Shown here one piece after another: positions 28,311 through 37,420 of a stretch of 64,000 nucleotides of DNA. Numbering within the stretch: the first letter of the stretch is position 1; each line of letters starts with the position of its first letter. Made by a program: the position numbers and the translations under genes. The stretch is from Azospirillum lipoferum (GTDB taxonomy: Bacteria; Pseudomonadota; Alphaproteobacteria; Azospirillales; Azospirillaceae): the NCBI RefSeq assembly GCF_024170005.1, contig NZ_JALJXJ010000007.1, positions 186,001 through 250,000 on the forward strand. The letters run 5' to 3'. The notes below the pieces were generated by a model. That model was not told the origin of the DNA, ran no database searches, and was given only the letters and a program-made list of their open reading frames with translations.

Positions 28311-28991
28311 ATGACCTTCAACGCCAAGTCGCTCATCAACGCCGACGACACCGTCTTCATCTTCATCGATCACCAGCCGCAGATGTCCTTCGGCGTCGTC
28401 AACATCGACCGTCAGCAGTTGAAGAACAACACCATCGCGCTCGCCAAGACCGCCAAGCTGTTCGGCGCCTCGACCATCGTGACCGCGGTGGAGACCGAGA
28501 GCTTCTCCGGCTACATCTGGCCGGAGCTGATGGACGTCCTGAAGCAGGACCCGATCGAGCGCACCTCGATGAACAGCTGGGACTCCGAAGAGCTGGTGGC
28601 CGCCGTCAAGGCGACCGGCAAGAAGAAGCTGGTCATCGCCGCGCTGTGGACGGAGGCCTGCCTGCTGTACCCGACGCTGTGCGCCATCGAGGAAGGCTTC
28701 GAGGTCTACATCGTCACCGACTGCTCGGGCGGCACCTCCAAGGAGGCCCATGACGCCGCGGTCCGCCGCATGGAGCAGGCCGGCGCCCATTCCATCACCG
28801 CGATCAACGTCCTGCTGGAAATCCAGCGCGACTGGGCCAAGCGCGAGAGCTATGACGGCGTGATGAACATCGTCCGCGAGCATTTCGGCGCCTACGGCAT
28901 GGGCGTCGACTACGCCTACACCATGGTCCACAAGGCCCCGCAGCGCGGCGAGTTCCCGCACAAGGTGGTCGGCGGCCTCAAGCACGCCTGA
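28311..28991 (+). CDS. Isochorismatase-superfamily hydrolase (YcaC-like)
   Basis: Cytoplasmic cysteine hydrolase of 226 residues. Asp20 in FIDHQPQMSFG and Cys117 in WTEACLLYPTL occupy the conserved catalytic positions; YIVTDCSGGTSKEAHDAAVRRMEQAGA is typical of the YcaC branch. The physiological substrate of YcaC proteins is unknown. The following gene encodes a XapX protein, and the next an exported amidohydrolase, in the same orientation. Confidence 0.85.
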   Translation: MTFNAKSLINADDTVFIFIDHQPQMSFGVVNIDRQQLKNNTIALAKTAKLFGASTIVTAVETESFSGYIWPELMDVLKQDPIERTSMNSWDSEELVAAVKATGKKKLVIAALWTEACLLYPTLCAIEEGFEVYIVTDCSGGTSKEAHDAAVRRMEQAGAHSITAINVLLEIQRDWAKRESYDGVMNIVREHFGAYGMGVDYAYTMVHKAPQRGEFPHKVVGGLKHA

Positions 28992-29061
28992 TCCGACATG
29001 TCCCGGTGCCCGGTTCCGGCCGGGCACCGGCCCCTATTTTCCAGACCGGGAGTCCGGACCC

Positions 29062-29361
29062 ATGATGCCCTATCTCCTTTCGGCCGGCGCCGGCATCCTG
29101 GTCGGCGTCATCTATGCGCTGATCGGCGTCCGCTCCCCCGCGCCGCCGACCATCGCCCTGATCGGACTGCTCGGCATGCTGGTCGGCGAGCAGGTGGTGC
29201 CGGTCGTCAAGCGGCTGATCGCCGGCGAACCGGTCGTCGCCTTCATCCAGACCGATTGCGCCCGCCATGTGCTGGGGCCGCATGCCGGAGCGGAAACGCC
29301 GCCGGCCGTCAAGGCCACCGCCCAGACTGCCGCCCAGACTGCCGAAGGGGATAAGGCGTGA
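29062..29361 (+). CDS. XapX domain (DUF1427) small membrane protein
   Basis: 99 residues with two hydrophobic segments (~5-22 and ~30-48) and the XapX pattern GILVGVIYALIGVRSPAPP followed by GLLGMLVGEQVVP. The tail (~70-99) is Ala/Thr-rich. Function unknown. The last four bases (GTGA) overlap the start of the amidohydrolase gene. Confidence 0.85.
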   Translation: MMPYLLSAGAGILVGVIYALIGVRSPAPPTIALIGLLGMLVGEQVVPVVKRLIAGEPVVAFIQTDCARHVLGPHAGAETPPAVKATAQTAAQTAEGDKA

Positions 29362-31355
29362 AGCCCTCAACCCCTGCTACCATCGACCGCCGCAAGGCGA
29401 TGGCGGGAACCGCCGCCGCATCGCTGCTGGCATCGCCGCTGCTGTCCACCCTCGCGTCCAGACCCGGGAATGCCGCCATGCCGAACACTGCCGCCTCAGG
29501 CGACCTGATCCTCGTCAACGCCAAGGTCACCACGCTCGACCGCGCCAACCCGCAGGCCAGCGCCATCGCCATCCGCGACGGCCGCTTCCTCGCCGTCGGC
29601 ACGGAAGCCGAGGTGCGCGCCGCGGCGCCGCAGGCGACGGTGATCGACGCCAAGGGCCGGCGGGTGATCCCCGGGCTGATCGACAGCCACATGCACATCA
29701 TCCGCGGCGGCCTGAACTACAACATGGAGCTGCGCTGGGACGGCGTGCCGAGCCTCGCCGACGCCATGGCGATGCTGAAGCAGCAGGCGGCGATCACCCC
29801 GGCGCCGCAATGGGTCCGCGTCGTCGGCGGCTTCACCGAGCACCAGTTCGCCGAAAAGCGCCTGCCGACCATCGAGGAGCTGAACGCCGCCGCCCCCGAC
29901 ACGCCGGTCTTCATCCTGCACCTCTACGACCGCGCCCTGCTGAACGCCGCGGCCCTGCGTGCCGTCGGCTACACCAAGGACACGCCGAACCCGCCGGGCG
30001 GCGAGATCGTCCGCGACGCCGCCGGCAACCCGACCGGCCTGCTGCTGGCCCAGCCCAACGCGACGATCCTCTATTCGACGCTGGCCAAGGGACCGAAGCT
30101 GCCGCCGGACTACCAGCTGAACTCGACCCGCCATTTCATGCGCGAGATGAACCGGCTGGGCGTGACCGGGGTGATCGACGCCGGCGGCGGCTACCAGAAC
30201 TATCCCGACGATTACGCCATCGTCGAGAAGCTGCATGCCGACGGCGAGCTCACCCTGCGCATCAGCTACAACCTGTTCACCCAGAAGCCGAAAGAGGAAC
30301 TGGCCGACTTCGCCGGCTGGGCGTCGAAGGTCAAGCCCGGCGACGGCGACGACAGCTACCGCCACAACGGCGCCGGCGAGATGCTGGTCTATTCCGCCGC
30401 CGACTTCGAGGATTTCCGCGTCGCCCGCCCGGACATGCCGCCCAGCATGGAAGGCGACCTGGAGCCGGTGATCCGCCTCTTGGCCGAGAACCGCTGGCCC
30501 TGGCGCCTGCACGCCACCTACGACCAGACCATCAGCCGCGCTCTCGACGTCTTCGAGAAGGTCAACCGCGACGTCCCCTTCGACGGGCTGCACTGGTTCT
30601 TCGACCATGCCGAGACGATCAGCGACCGCAACATCGACCGCATCGCCGCACTCGGCGGCGGCATCGCCGTCCAGCACCGCATGGCCTACCAGGGCGAGTA
30701 TTTCGTCGAGCGCTACGGCGCCAAGGCGGCGGAACAGACGCCGCCGATCGCCAAGATGATGGCGGCCGGCCTGCCTGTCGGCGGCGGCACCGACGCCACC
30801 CGCGTCGCCAGCTACAACCCGTGGGTCTCGCTGTCCTGGCTGGTGACCGGCCGGACGGTGGGCGGCCTCAGCCTCTATCCGCGGGCCAATCTGCTGGACC
30901 GCGAGACGGCGCTGCGGCTGTGGACGGAGGCCAACACCTGGTTCTCCAACGAACAGGGCAAGAAGGGCCAGATCAAGGCCGGCCAGCTCGCCGACCTCGC
31001 CGTGCTGTCCGACGACTTCTTCTCGGTGCCGGAGGACCGCATCGTCCACCTGACCTCCGTCCTGACCATGCTCGGCGGTGCCGTGGTGCATGGCGAGGGC
31101 GATTACGGCCCGCTGGCACCGCAACTGCCGAAGCCGATGCCGGACTGGTCGCCGGTGCGCAGCTTCGGCGGCTACTACAAGTCGGCCGACAGGAGTGCGG
31201 GTGACCAGCGCAAGGCTCTGGCCTCTGCCTGCGGCTGCGCCACCGGCTGCGGCGTCCACGGCCACGACCACGCCGCCGCCTATGCCGCCGACGTGCCGGC
31301 CGCCGACGTGCAGTCCTTCTGGGGTGCCTTGGGCTGCGGCTGCTGGGCGGTGTAA
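29358..31355 (+). CDS. Exported YtcJ-type amidohydrolase with Cys/His-rich C-terminal tail
   Basis: Metal-dependent amidohydrolase of 665 residues, starting at GTG. The leader has a twin-arginine-like DRRKAMAG and a hydrophobic run ending near GNA-A. The barrel shows LVNAKVTTLDRANPQA, RVIPGLIDSHMHIIRGG (His pair for metal), WFFDHAETIS and GGGTDATRVASYNPW (Asp). The last ~60 residues are unusual: a CGCATGCG cluster, HGHDH, then FWGALGCGCWAV at the very end, giving five Cys in two groups plus three His, suited to metal or cofactor binding. Coupled to the XapX gene. Confidence 0.88.
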   Translation: MKPSTPATIDRRKAMAGTAAASLLASPLLSTLASRPGNAAMPNTAASGDLILVNAKVTTLDRANPQASAIAIRDGRFLAVGTEAEVRAAAPQATVIDAKGRRVIPGLIDSHMHIIRGGLNYNMELRWDGVPSLADAMAMLKQQAAITPAPQWVRVVGGFTEHQFAEKRLPTIEELNAAAPDTPVFILHLYDRALLNAAALRAVGYTKDTPNPPGGEIVRDAAGNPTGLLLAQPNATILYSTLAKGPKLPPDYQLNSTRHFMREMNRLGVTGVIDAGGGYQNYPDDYAIVEKLHADGELTLRISYNLFTQKPKEELADFAGWASKVKPGDGDDSYRHNGAGEMLVYSAADFEDFRVARPDMPPSMEGDLEPVIRLLAENRWPWRLHATYDQTISRALDVFEKVNRDVPFDGLHWFFDHAETISDRNIDRIAALGGGIAVQHRMAYQGEYFVERYGAKAAEQTPPIAKMMAAGLPVGGGTDATRVASYNPWVSLSWLVTGRTVGGLSLYPRANLLDRETALRLWTEANTWFSNEQGKKGQIKAGQLADLAVLSDDFFSVPEDRIVHLTSVLTMLGGAVVHGEGDYGPLAPQLPKPMPDWSPVRSFGGYYKSADRSAGDQRKALASACGCATGCGVHGHDHAAAYAADVPAADVQSFWGALGCGCWAV

Positions 31356-31373
31356 GGCGCGTTTCCCCTACAG

Positions 31374-31408
31374 CGGATCCCCTCTCTCCCCCCTGGGGAG
31401 AGGGCGAT
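31374..31408. repeat. C-run/G-run palindrome, intergenic element copy
   Basis: CCCCTCTCTCCCCCCTGGGGAGAGGG between the amidohydrolase and DoxX genes; degenerate member of the family seen at 13693. Confidence 0.6.
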
Positions 31409-31450
31409 CATCGCGTCCCCTCACTCTCCGAAAACCGAAACGGCTCCCCC

Positions 31451-31897
31451 ATGACCTTCCGCGACCTCGAACGCCCGGCGGAACGCATCGTCGACCGCAT
31501 CCTCGACTGGGACGGCACCTGGCTGCTCGCCCGGCTGGCACTGGTGGGTGCCTACCTTCTCGGCGGCATGGTGAAGCTCACCGACTGGCCGGGCGCCGTC
31601 GCCGAGCAGGCGCATTTCGGCCTCACCCCGCCGGCCCTGTGGGCGGCCCTGACCATCCTGGTCGAACTGGTCGGCCCGCTGCTGATCCTGCTGGACCGCG
31701 CGCTGTGGCTCGGCGCCGGCGCGCTCGGCGTCTTCACGGTTCTGGCCGCCCTGATCGCCAATGACTTCTGGACGATGGCCGGGCCGGAGCGCTTCATGGC
31801 CACCAACGCCTTCTTCGAGCATATCGGGCTGGTCGGCGGCTTCGCGCTCGCCGCGATCATCTCGCGGATGCGCCGCCGTCTTGGTATGAACGCTTGA
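31451..31897 (+). CDS. DoxX family membrane protein
   Basis: 148 residues with four hydrophobic segments. ARLALVGAYLLGGMVKLTDWPGAVAEQAHFGL and LVELVGPLLILLDRALWLGAGALGVFTVLAALIANDFW are typical DoxX segments. DoxX proteins accompany redox and thiol-stress functions, but the role here is inferred only from position after the exported amidohydrolase. Confidence 0.85.
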   Translation: MTFRDLERPAERIVDRILDWDGTWLLARLALVGAYLLGGMVKLTDWPGAVAEQAHFGLTPPALWAALTILVELVGPLLILLDRALWLGAGALGVFTVLAALIANDFWTMAGPERFMATNAFFEHIGLVGGFALAAIISRMRRRLGMNA

Positions 31898-31981
31898 AGA
31901 AGGCAACTCCGGGCGTGGCGACGCCGACGGCCGCCTGACACCCGTTTCCTCTTCACGACAACAGAACAGCGGACCAGCAGC

Positions 31982-33586
31982 ATGTCGCCTTCCGGTCAGT
32001 TCGAACTCGTTCTTGGCCTGATGGCGGCGATCATCGTGTTGGAATTGGCGGCCAAGCGCCTGCGCATGCCGCCGTCCGCCGTGCTGGTGCTGGGCGGCAT
32101 TGCGCTCGCCCTGATCCCCGGCCTGCCGGAGATCACGCCCGATCCCGACCTGACGCTGCTGCTGTTCCTGCCGCCGCTGCTGTTCGCCAGCGCCTATTTC
32201 ACGGTGTGGAGCGACTTCCGCGCCAACCTGCGCATCATCCTTCAGCTTGCGGTGGGAGCGGTCGCCTTCACCACGCTGGCGGTCGGGGTGGCCGCCCATC
32301 TGGTGATGCCGTCGCTGCCCTGGGCCGCCTGCTTCACGCTGGGCGCCATCCTGTCGCCGCCCGACGCGGTGGCGGCCAAGGCGGCGCTGAAGGGTTTGCC
32401 GCTGCCGCCGCGCATCGTCACCCTGCTGGAAGGCGAAAGCCTGGTGAACGATGCCACCGGGCTGGTGCTGTTCCGCATCGCCATCGCCGCCGGGATGACC
32501 GGCACCTTCAACGCCGGCCACGCCTCGCTGGAGTTCCTGTGGCTCGCCATCGGCGGGGTGGTGGCCGGGGTGGTGTTCGGCCATGTCGCGGCTTTGCTGC
32601 TCGGCCGCCTGCGCGACGTGCCGCTCAGCATCGTCGGCGGCTTCCTCGCCGCCTGGGGCAGCTATCTGGGCGGCGAGGCGCTGGAGGTGTCGGGCGTGCT
32701 CGCCACCGTCGGCTGCGGGCTGGTGATGGGCCGGCGCCAGCACGACCTGTTCACCGCACAGCTGCGCACCCACGCCAACGCGGTGTGGGCGGTGGCGGTG
32801 TTCCTCATGGAATCGATGGTCTTCATCATCATCGGCCTGTCGCTGCGCGGCGTGCTGGGCCGGCTGGAGACCGCCGGCACCGGCCTGACCGACCTCTTGC
32901 CCATGATCGTCGCCGTCACCCTGGCGATGGTCCTGTCGCGCTTCGCCTGGCTCTTCCCCTCGACCTACCTGCCCCGCTTCCTGTTCCCGGGCTTGCGGCG
33001 GCGTGATCCCTACCCGTCGGTGGCGGTGCCGGTGATCATGGGCTGGGCGGCGATCCGCGGCGTGGTCAGCCTGGCCGTCGCCCTGTCGGTTCCCGTCGAA
33101 TTCCCCGGCCGCGACATCATCCTGGCGACCACCTGGGCGGTGATCCTGGTGTCGATCCTGGGACAGGCGACGACGCTGGCACCGCTGATCCGCAGGATGC
33201 GGCTGGGCGGCTTCACGCTGGAGCGGCAGCCGACCCTGTCGGAATCGGAAACCCGCATCCGCATGGCCCGCGCCGCGCTGGAGGCGGTGCGCAAGCGGTC
33301 CGGCACGCCGGACGGCGGCCAGCGCCATCCCCGCCTGCTCGAACAATACGGCCACCGCGCGACGATGGCCGAGCGCTTCCACGAGAGCGAAGGCATGCTG
33401 ACGGAGGACCGGCGCGAGCATTTCGCCGCCGTCCTGGCCGCCAACCGCGCCGCCCGCGCCGAGATCCTGGGGCTGCACCGCGGCGGCCGCATCCACGACA
33501 CGGTGCTGCACCGGCTGGAGGCGGAACTGGACCTTGAGGAACTGAGCGCCGAGCAGGCACTGGCGGAGGGGGAGGGCGTGGGATAA
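31982..33586 (+). CDS. Na+/H+ antiporter, CPA1/NhaP family
   Basis: Inner-membrane cation/proton exchanger of 534 residues with about 12 hydrophobic segments. Landmarks are LLFLPPLLFASAYFTVWSDFR, GAILSPPDAVAAKAALKGLPLP, LEGESLVNDATGLVLFRIA (the ND ion-site motif) and WAAIRGVVSLAVALSVP. The cytoplasmic tail (~415-534) is charged and helical. It follows DoxX by 84 bases on the same strand. Confidence 0.92.
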   Translation: MSPSGQFELVLGLMAAIIVLELAAKRLRMPPSAVLVLGGIALALIPGLPEITPDPDLTLLLFLPPLLFASAYFTVWSDFRANLRIILQLAVGAVAFTTLAVGVAAHLVMPSLPWAACFTLGAILSPPDAVAAKAALKGLPLPPRIVTLLEGESLVNDATGLVLFRIAIAAGMTGTFNAGHASLEFLWLAIGGVVAGVVFGHVAALLLGRLRDVPLSIVGGFLAAWGSYLGGEALEVSGVLATVGCGLVMGRRQHDLFTAQLRTHANAVWAVAVFLMESMVFIIIGLSLRGVLGRLETAGTGLTDLLPMIVAVTLAMVLSRFAWLFPSTYLPRFLFPGLRRRDPYPSVAVPVIMGWAAIRGVVSLAVALSVPVEFPGRDIILATTWAVILVSILGQATTLAPLIRRMRLGGFTLERQPTLSESETRIRMARAALEAVRKRSGTPDGGQRHPRLLEQYGHRATMAERFHESEGMLTEDRREHFAAVLAANRAARAEILGLHRGGRIHDTVLHRLEAELDLEELSAEQALAEGEGVG

Positions 33587-33608
33587 CCCGCACTCCCCCT
33601 CGCGGAAA

Positions 33609-33639
33609 GATCCCCTCTCCCCGGGGGGGAGAGAGGGAT
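33609..33639. repeat. C-run/G-run palindrome, intergenic element copy
   Basis: ATCCCCTCTCCCCGG...GAGAGGGAT between the convergent antiporter and ornithine cyclodeaminase stops; possible bidirectional terminator, same family as 13693. Confidence 0.65.
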
Positions 33640-33662
33640 TTTGGCGGGTTTTGGAATTCTCC

Positions 33663-34727
33663 CTACGCCGCCTCGCCCACCGGGGCGGGCTTCGCCGCGC
33701 GCAGGATCATGCCGAACAGGTCGCGCGGCTCGTCCGGGTCGGCCAGCATGTCCAGGTTCTCGTAGAACCCCGTCCCCGCCACCTTGTCGCGGACATAGCG
33801 CAGGGCGGAAAAGTCCTCCGTCGCGAAGCCGACCGAATCGAACAGCGTGATCTGCCGGGCATCGCGCCGCCCCACCGCCTGCCCGGTCATCACCGTCCAC
33901 AGCTCCGTCACCGGATGGTCGGGGGCGAGCTGCTGGATCTCGCCCTCGATCCGGGTCTGCGGCGGATATTCGACGAAGATGTCCGAGCGCAGCAGGATGT
34001 CGCGGTGCAGTTCCGTCTTGCCGGGACAGTCGCCGCCGACCGCGTTGATGTGCACGCCCGCCCCGACCATGTTGTCGGTCAGGATGGTGGCATACTGCTT
34101 GTCGGCGGTGACGGTGGTGATGATCTGCGCGCCCTCCACCGCCTCCTCGGTCGACTTGCAGGCGGTGATCTCGAAGCCCTGGTCGCGCAGGTTGCGCACG
34201 CATTTCTGCGTCGCCACCGGGTCGATGTCGTAGAGCCGCAGCTTGCGGATCCCCAGCAACGCCTTGAAGGCCAGCGCCTGGAACTCGGCCTGGGCGCCGT
34301 TGCCGATGATCGCCATGCAGGTCGCATCCTTCGGCGCCAGATGCTTCGCCGCGACGGCGGAGGTGGCAGCGGTCCGCAGCGCCGTCAGGATCGTCATCTC
34401 CGTCATCAGCACCGGATAGCCGTTGCCGACATCGGCCAGCACGCCGAAGGCGGTGACGGTCTGCCGGCCCTCCCGCATGTTCTTCGGATGGCCGTTGACA
34501 TACTTGAAGCCATAGGTGCGGCCGTCGCTGGTCGGCATCAGCTCGATCACCCCCTCCGCACTGTGCGAGGCCACCCGCGGCGTCTTGTCGAAGCTCTCCC
34601 AGCGGCGGAAATCCTCCTCGACATAGGCCGACAGCTCGGTCAGGAAGCGCTCCACGCCGATGTGCAGCACCAGCTTCATCATATGGTCGACGCTGACGAA
34701 GGGAACGAGGTTCAGGTTCGGGATCAT
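33663..34727 (-). CDS. Ornithine cyclodeaminase
   Basis: NAD-dependent enzyme (354 residues) of the OCD/mu-crystallin family, converting L-ornithine to L-proline and ammonia. Visible are FKYVNGHPKN (substrate Lys), MTILTALRTAATSAVAAKHLAP, the dinucleotide motif AIIGNGAQAEFQALAF, AVGGDCPGKTEL and DSVGFATEDFSALRYV, which are closer to true OCD than to alanine-dehydrogenase-type relatives. Start MIPNLNLVPF was chosen. It lies 19 bases after arginase on the same strand, so arginine is converted to ornithine and then proline by one operon. Confidence 0.93.
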   Translation of the reverse strand: MIPNLNLVPFVSVDHMMKLVLHIGVERFLTELSAYVEEDFRRWESFDKTPRVASHSAEGVIELMPTSDGRTYGFKYVNGHPKNMREGRQTVTAFGVLADVGNGYPVLMTEMTILTALRTAATSAVAAKHLAPKDATCMAIIGNGAQAEFQALAFKALLGIRKLRLYDIDPVATQKCVRNLRDQGFEITACKSTEEAVEGAQIITTVTADKQYATILTDNMVGAGVHINAVGGDCPGKTELHRDILLRSDIFVEYPPQTRIEGEIQQLAPDHPVTELWTVMTGQAVGRRDARQITLFDSVGFATEDFSALRYVRDKVAGTGFYENLDMLADPDEPRDLFGMILRAAKPAPVGEAA

Positions 34728-34746
34728 TGTCGGACGCTCCGTTCGT

Positions 34747-35697
34747 TCAGAAGCTGCGGGTGGGATAATCGAGAACACGGCGTCCCATCAGGCTCGCCAG
34801 CAGTTCCACCATCAGGGTCGCGGTCCGCCCACGCTCGTCCAGGAAGGGATTCAGCTCGACCAGATCGACGCTGCTGACCATGCCGGTGTCGTGCAGCATC
34901 TCCATGATCAGATGCGCCTCGCGGAAGGTGGCGCCGCCGGGAACCGTGGTGCCGACGCCGGGGGCGATGCCGGGATCGAGGAAATCCACGTCCAGGCTGA
35001 CATGCAGCAGCCCGTCCGCCTCCACCACCCGCTCCAGGAACGGGCGCAGCAGGGCGACGATGCCGTGCTCGTCGATCTTGCGCATGTCGTGGACGGTGAT
35101 GCCGGAGGTCTCCAGCGCCCGCCGTTCGGCCGGATCGACGCTGCGGATGCCCATCATGCAGACATTGTGCGGGTCGAGCCGGGCCGGCGGCGGCGGGAAA
35201 TAGCCGTCGAAGCCGGCCAGGCCGGTGGCGTAGGCCATCGGCACGCCATGCAGGTTGCCGCTCTCCGTCGTCTCCAGCGTGTGGAAATCGGGATGCGCGT
35301 CCAGCCACAGCACGAACAGCGGACGCCGCATCTCGGCGGCGCGCTGCGCCAGCCCGGTCAGGGTGCCGGCGGCCAGGCTGTGGTCGCCGCCCAGGAAGAT
35401 CGGCATGGCGTCCTGCCCGGCGCTCGCCTCGAAGGCCACCTGCGACAGCGCCGCGGTCCAGCCCGCCACTTCCGGCAGGAATTTCAGCGCGGCGTTGCCA
35501 TGCGACATCGGCCGCTGCGGCAGGGGTGCCACGTTGCCCAGGTCGGTGACGCTGTGGCCGAGGTCCGACAGCGCCTTCGCGATCCCCGCCGTGCGGTAGG
35601 CGCTGGGGCCCATTTCGCAGCCAAGCCGGCCCGCCCCATCCTGCACCGGCACGCCGACCAGCCGGCACTGCTTCGTCTTTGTCTTCTGGTAGGACAT
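34747..35697 (-). CDS. rocF: Arginase
   Basis: Mn-dependent ureohydrolase of 316 residues that splits arginine into ornithine and urea. Metal ligands are in GGDHSLAAGT, LDAHPDFHT and SLDVDFLDPGIAPGVGT; the C-terminal VDLVELNPFLDERGRTA is typical. First gene of the arginase-ornithine cyclodeaminase operon, divergent from the Lrp regulator. Agmatinase or guanidinobutyrase are less likely given the cyclodeaminase partner. Confidence 0.93.
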   Translation of the reverse strand: MSYQKTKTKQCRLVGVPVQDGAGRLGCEMGPSAYRTAGIAKALSDLGHSVTDLGNVAPLPQRPMSHGNAALKFLPEVAGWTAALSQVAFEASAGQDAMPIFLGGDHSLAAGTLTGLAQRAAEMRRPLFVLWLDAHPDFHTLETTESGNLHGVPMAYATGLAGFDGYFPPPPARLDPHNVCMMGIRSVDPAERRALETSGITVHDMRKIDEHGIVALLRPFLERVVEADGLLHVSLDVDFLDPGIAPGVGTTVPGGATFREAHLIMEMLHDTGMVSSVDLVELNPFLDERGRTATLMVELLASLMGRRVLDYPTRSF

Positions 35698-35835
35698 TGT
35701 TTGGTCTCTTGCCTGTTCCTCTCACCAGCAAACCACAGGCTCCCGGCGGAACGGACAGGGCAATTTGACAAATGTCGCGATCCAGCCTACCAAACTGAAC
35801 AGCCAAGCTTGCCAGATTGTCGGAGTGCCTGAACC
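35698..35835. promoter_or_regulatory. Divergent arginase / Lrp control region
   Basis: This 138-bp gap contains GACAAATGTC (35767-35776, a 10-bp palindrome) within TTTGACAAATGTC, and repeats of GCCAAGCTTGCCAG-like sequence near 35802-35815. An Lrp-type regulator encoded alongside would be expected to bind here. Assignment is by position. Confidence 0.4.
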
Positions 35836-36279
35836 ATGACGCTCGACCAGCTCGACGAGAAGCTCATCACCCTGCTGCGCCATGACGGCCGCCGCAGCAT
35901 TTCCGACCTCGCCATCGAACTGGGCGTGTCGCGGGCGACGGTGCGGTCGCGGATGGAACGGCTGGAAAGCTCCGGCATCATCACCGGCTATACGGTGATC
36001 CTGCGCGCCGACACGGTGGAGGCACCGGTGCGCGGCATCATGCTGATCGAGGTGGAGGGGCAGGCCACCGACCGGGTGGTGCGGACGCTCAGCGGCTTTC
36101 CCGAGATCATGGAGATCCACAGCACCAACGGCCGCTGGGACCTGATCGTCGAGCTGTCGGCCGGCAGCCTGCCGGAATTCGACGGCGTGCTGCGCCGCAT
36201 CCGGCTCATTCCCGGCATCACCACCAGCGAGACCAACCTGCTGCTGAACACCCCGCGCAGCACCCGTGCCCGGCTGTAG
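35836..36279 (+). CDS. Lrp/AsnC family transcriptional regulator
   Basis: 147 residues. The helix-turn-helix (~1-60) has LDQLDEKLITLLRHDGRRSISDLAIELGVS then RATVRSRMERLESSGIITGYT; the RAM/AsnC effector domain (~65-140) ends in TSETNLLLNT. It is divergent from the arginase operon and upstream of the amino-acid ABC operon, and is likely an arginine/ornithine-responsive activator of one or both. Confidence 0.9.
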   Translation: MTLDQLDEKLITLLRHDGRRSISDLAIELGVSRATVRSRMERLESSGIITGYTVILRADTVEAPVRGIMLIEVEGQATDRVVRTLSGFPEIMEIHSTNGRWDLIVELSAGSLPEFDGVLRRIRLIPGITTSETNLLLNTPRSTRARL

Positions 36280-36417
36280 GCTGCTGCCGACTTTCCAATC
36301 CGCGCAGTCCAAGCTTCCATTCTGGCAAGTCCGGCCGATTCTTCTGTCACTTTTTCATCTTCCCGCCGCCGTCTGCTTCGCTGATGCTCCGTGCCGCCAA
36401 CGAAATCGGGACGCCGC

Positions 36418-37260
36418 ATGGACCAGCATCTTATCGCCAGCGTCGGCCGGGACGGGCCGGCCCACCGCCACCCGCCCTCCAACCCCACCGCCGCGGTCGC
36501 CGTCCAGGCGGACGGCATCCACAAGCGGTTCGGATCGCTGGAGGTGCTGAAGGGCGTGTCGCTGACCGCCCGCGAAGGCGACGTCATCACGCTGATCGGC
36601 TCGTCCGGCTCGGGCAAGAGCACGCTTCTGCGCTGCATCAACATGCTGGAGGTCCCGGACGAGGGCCGCATCACCATCTGCGGCGAGACCATCGCGATGA
36701 AGACGGCGCGCGGACGGACCATGCCGGCCAACTCCCGTCAGGTCGACCGCATCCGCACCCGCCTCGGCATGGTGTTCCAGAACTTCAATCTCTGGACTCA
36801 CATGACCATCCTGGAGAACGTGATCGAGGCGCCGGTGCATGTGCTGGGCGTGCCGAAGGGCGAGGCCATCGACCTCGCGAGAAGCCTGCTGGACAAGGTC
36901 GGCATCCTGGGCAAGGCCGATTGCTACCCGGTCCAGCTCTCCGGCGGCCAGCAGCAGCGCGCCGCCATCGCCCGCGCGCTCGCCATGCAGCCGAAGGTGA
37001 TGCTGTTCGACGAGCCGACCTCGGCACTCGACCCCGAGCTGGTCGGCGAGGTTCTGCGCGTCATCCGCCAGTTGGCGGACGAGGGGCGCACCATGATCCT
37101 GGTGACGCACGAGATGGACTTCGCCCGCGAGGTCTCCTCCAAGGTCGTCTTCCTCCACCAGGGCCGCATCGAGGAGGAAGGGGCGCCCGACAGGGTGCTG
37201 ACCAACCCGGATTCCGACCGCGTGCGCCAGTTCCTCTCCCGCCACCTTTCCGCCGCCTGA
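36418..37260 (+). CDS. Polar amino-acid ABC transporter ATP-binding protein (HisP/OccP type)
   Basis: ATPase of 280 residues. Walker A GSSGSGKST, Q-loop VFQNFNLWTHMT, signature LSGGQQQRAAIARAL, Walker B VMLFDEPTSALDPELVGE and switch VTHEMDFAREV are all present. The ATG at 36418 was preferred to a GTG at 36391; neither has a strong ribosome site. It heads an operon with the binding protein and two permeases. Together with the arginine catabolic operon next door, a basic amino acid (arginine, ornithine, octopine or nopaline type) is the likely cargo. Confidence 0.9.
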   Translation: MDQHLIASVGRDGPAHRHPPSNPTAAVAVQADGIHKRFGSLEVLKGVSLTAREGDVITLIGSSGSGKSTLLRCINMLEVPDEGRITICGETIAMKTARGRTMPANSRQVDRIRTRLGMVFQNFNLWTHMTILENVIEAPVHVLGVPKGEAIDLARSLLDKVGILGKADCYPVQLSGGQQQRAAIARALAMQPKVMLFDEPTSALDPELVGEVLRVIRQLADEGRTMILVTHEMDFAREVSSKVVFLHQGRIEEEGAPDRVLTNPDSDRVRQFLSRHLSAA

Positions 37261-37420
37261 ACGGCCCCCAAAAGGGGGGTGCGCCACAGAGGCGCAGGGT
37301 TCACGGCCTTCGCGACGATGACGGCCGACGGAGGCCCGTGCCAAAGTCCGCCGCTCCGCGGCCGGGCCGGATCTCAAAAAAACGGGCCTGAGCGGACAAA
37401 CGAACACAGGATACCAACCA

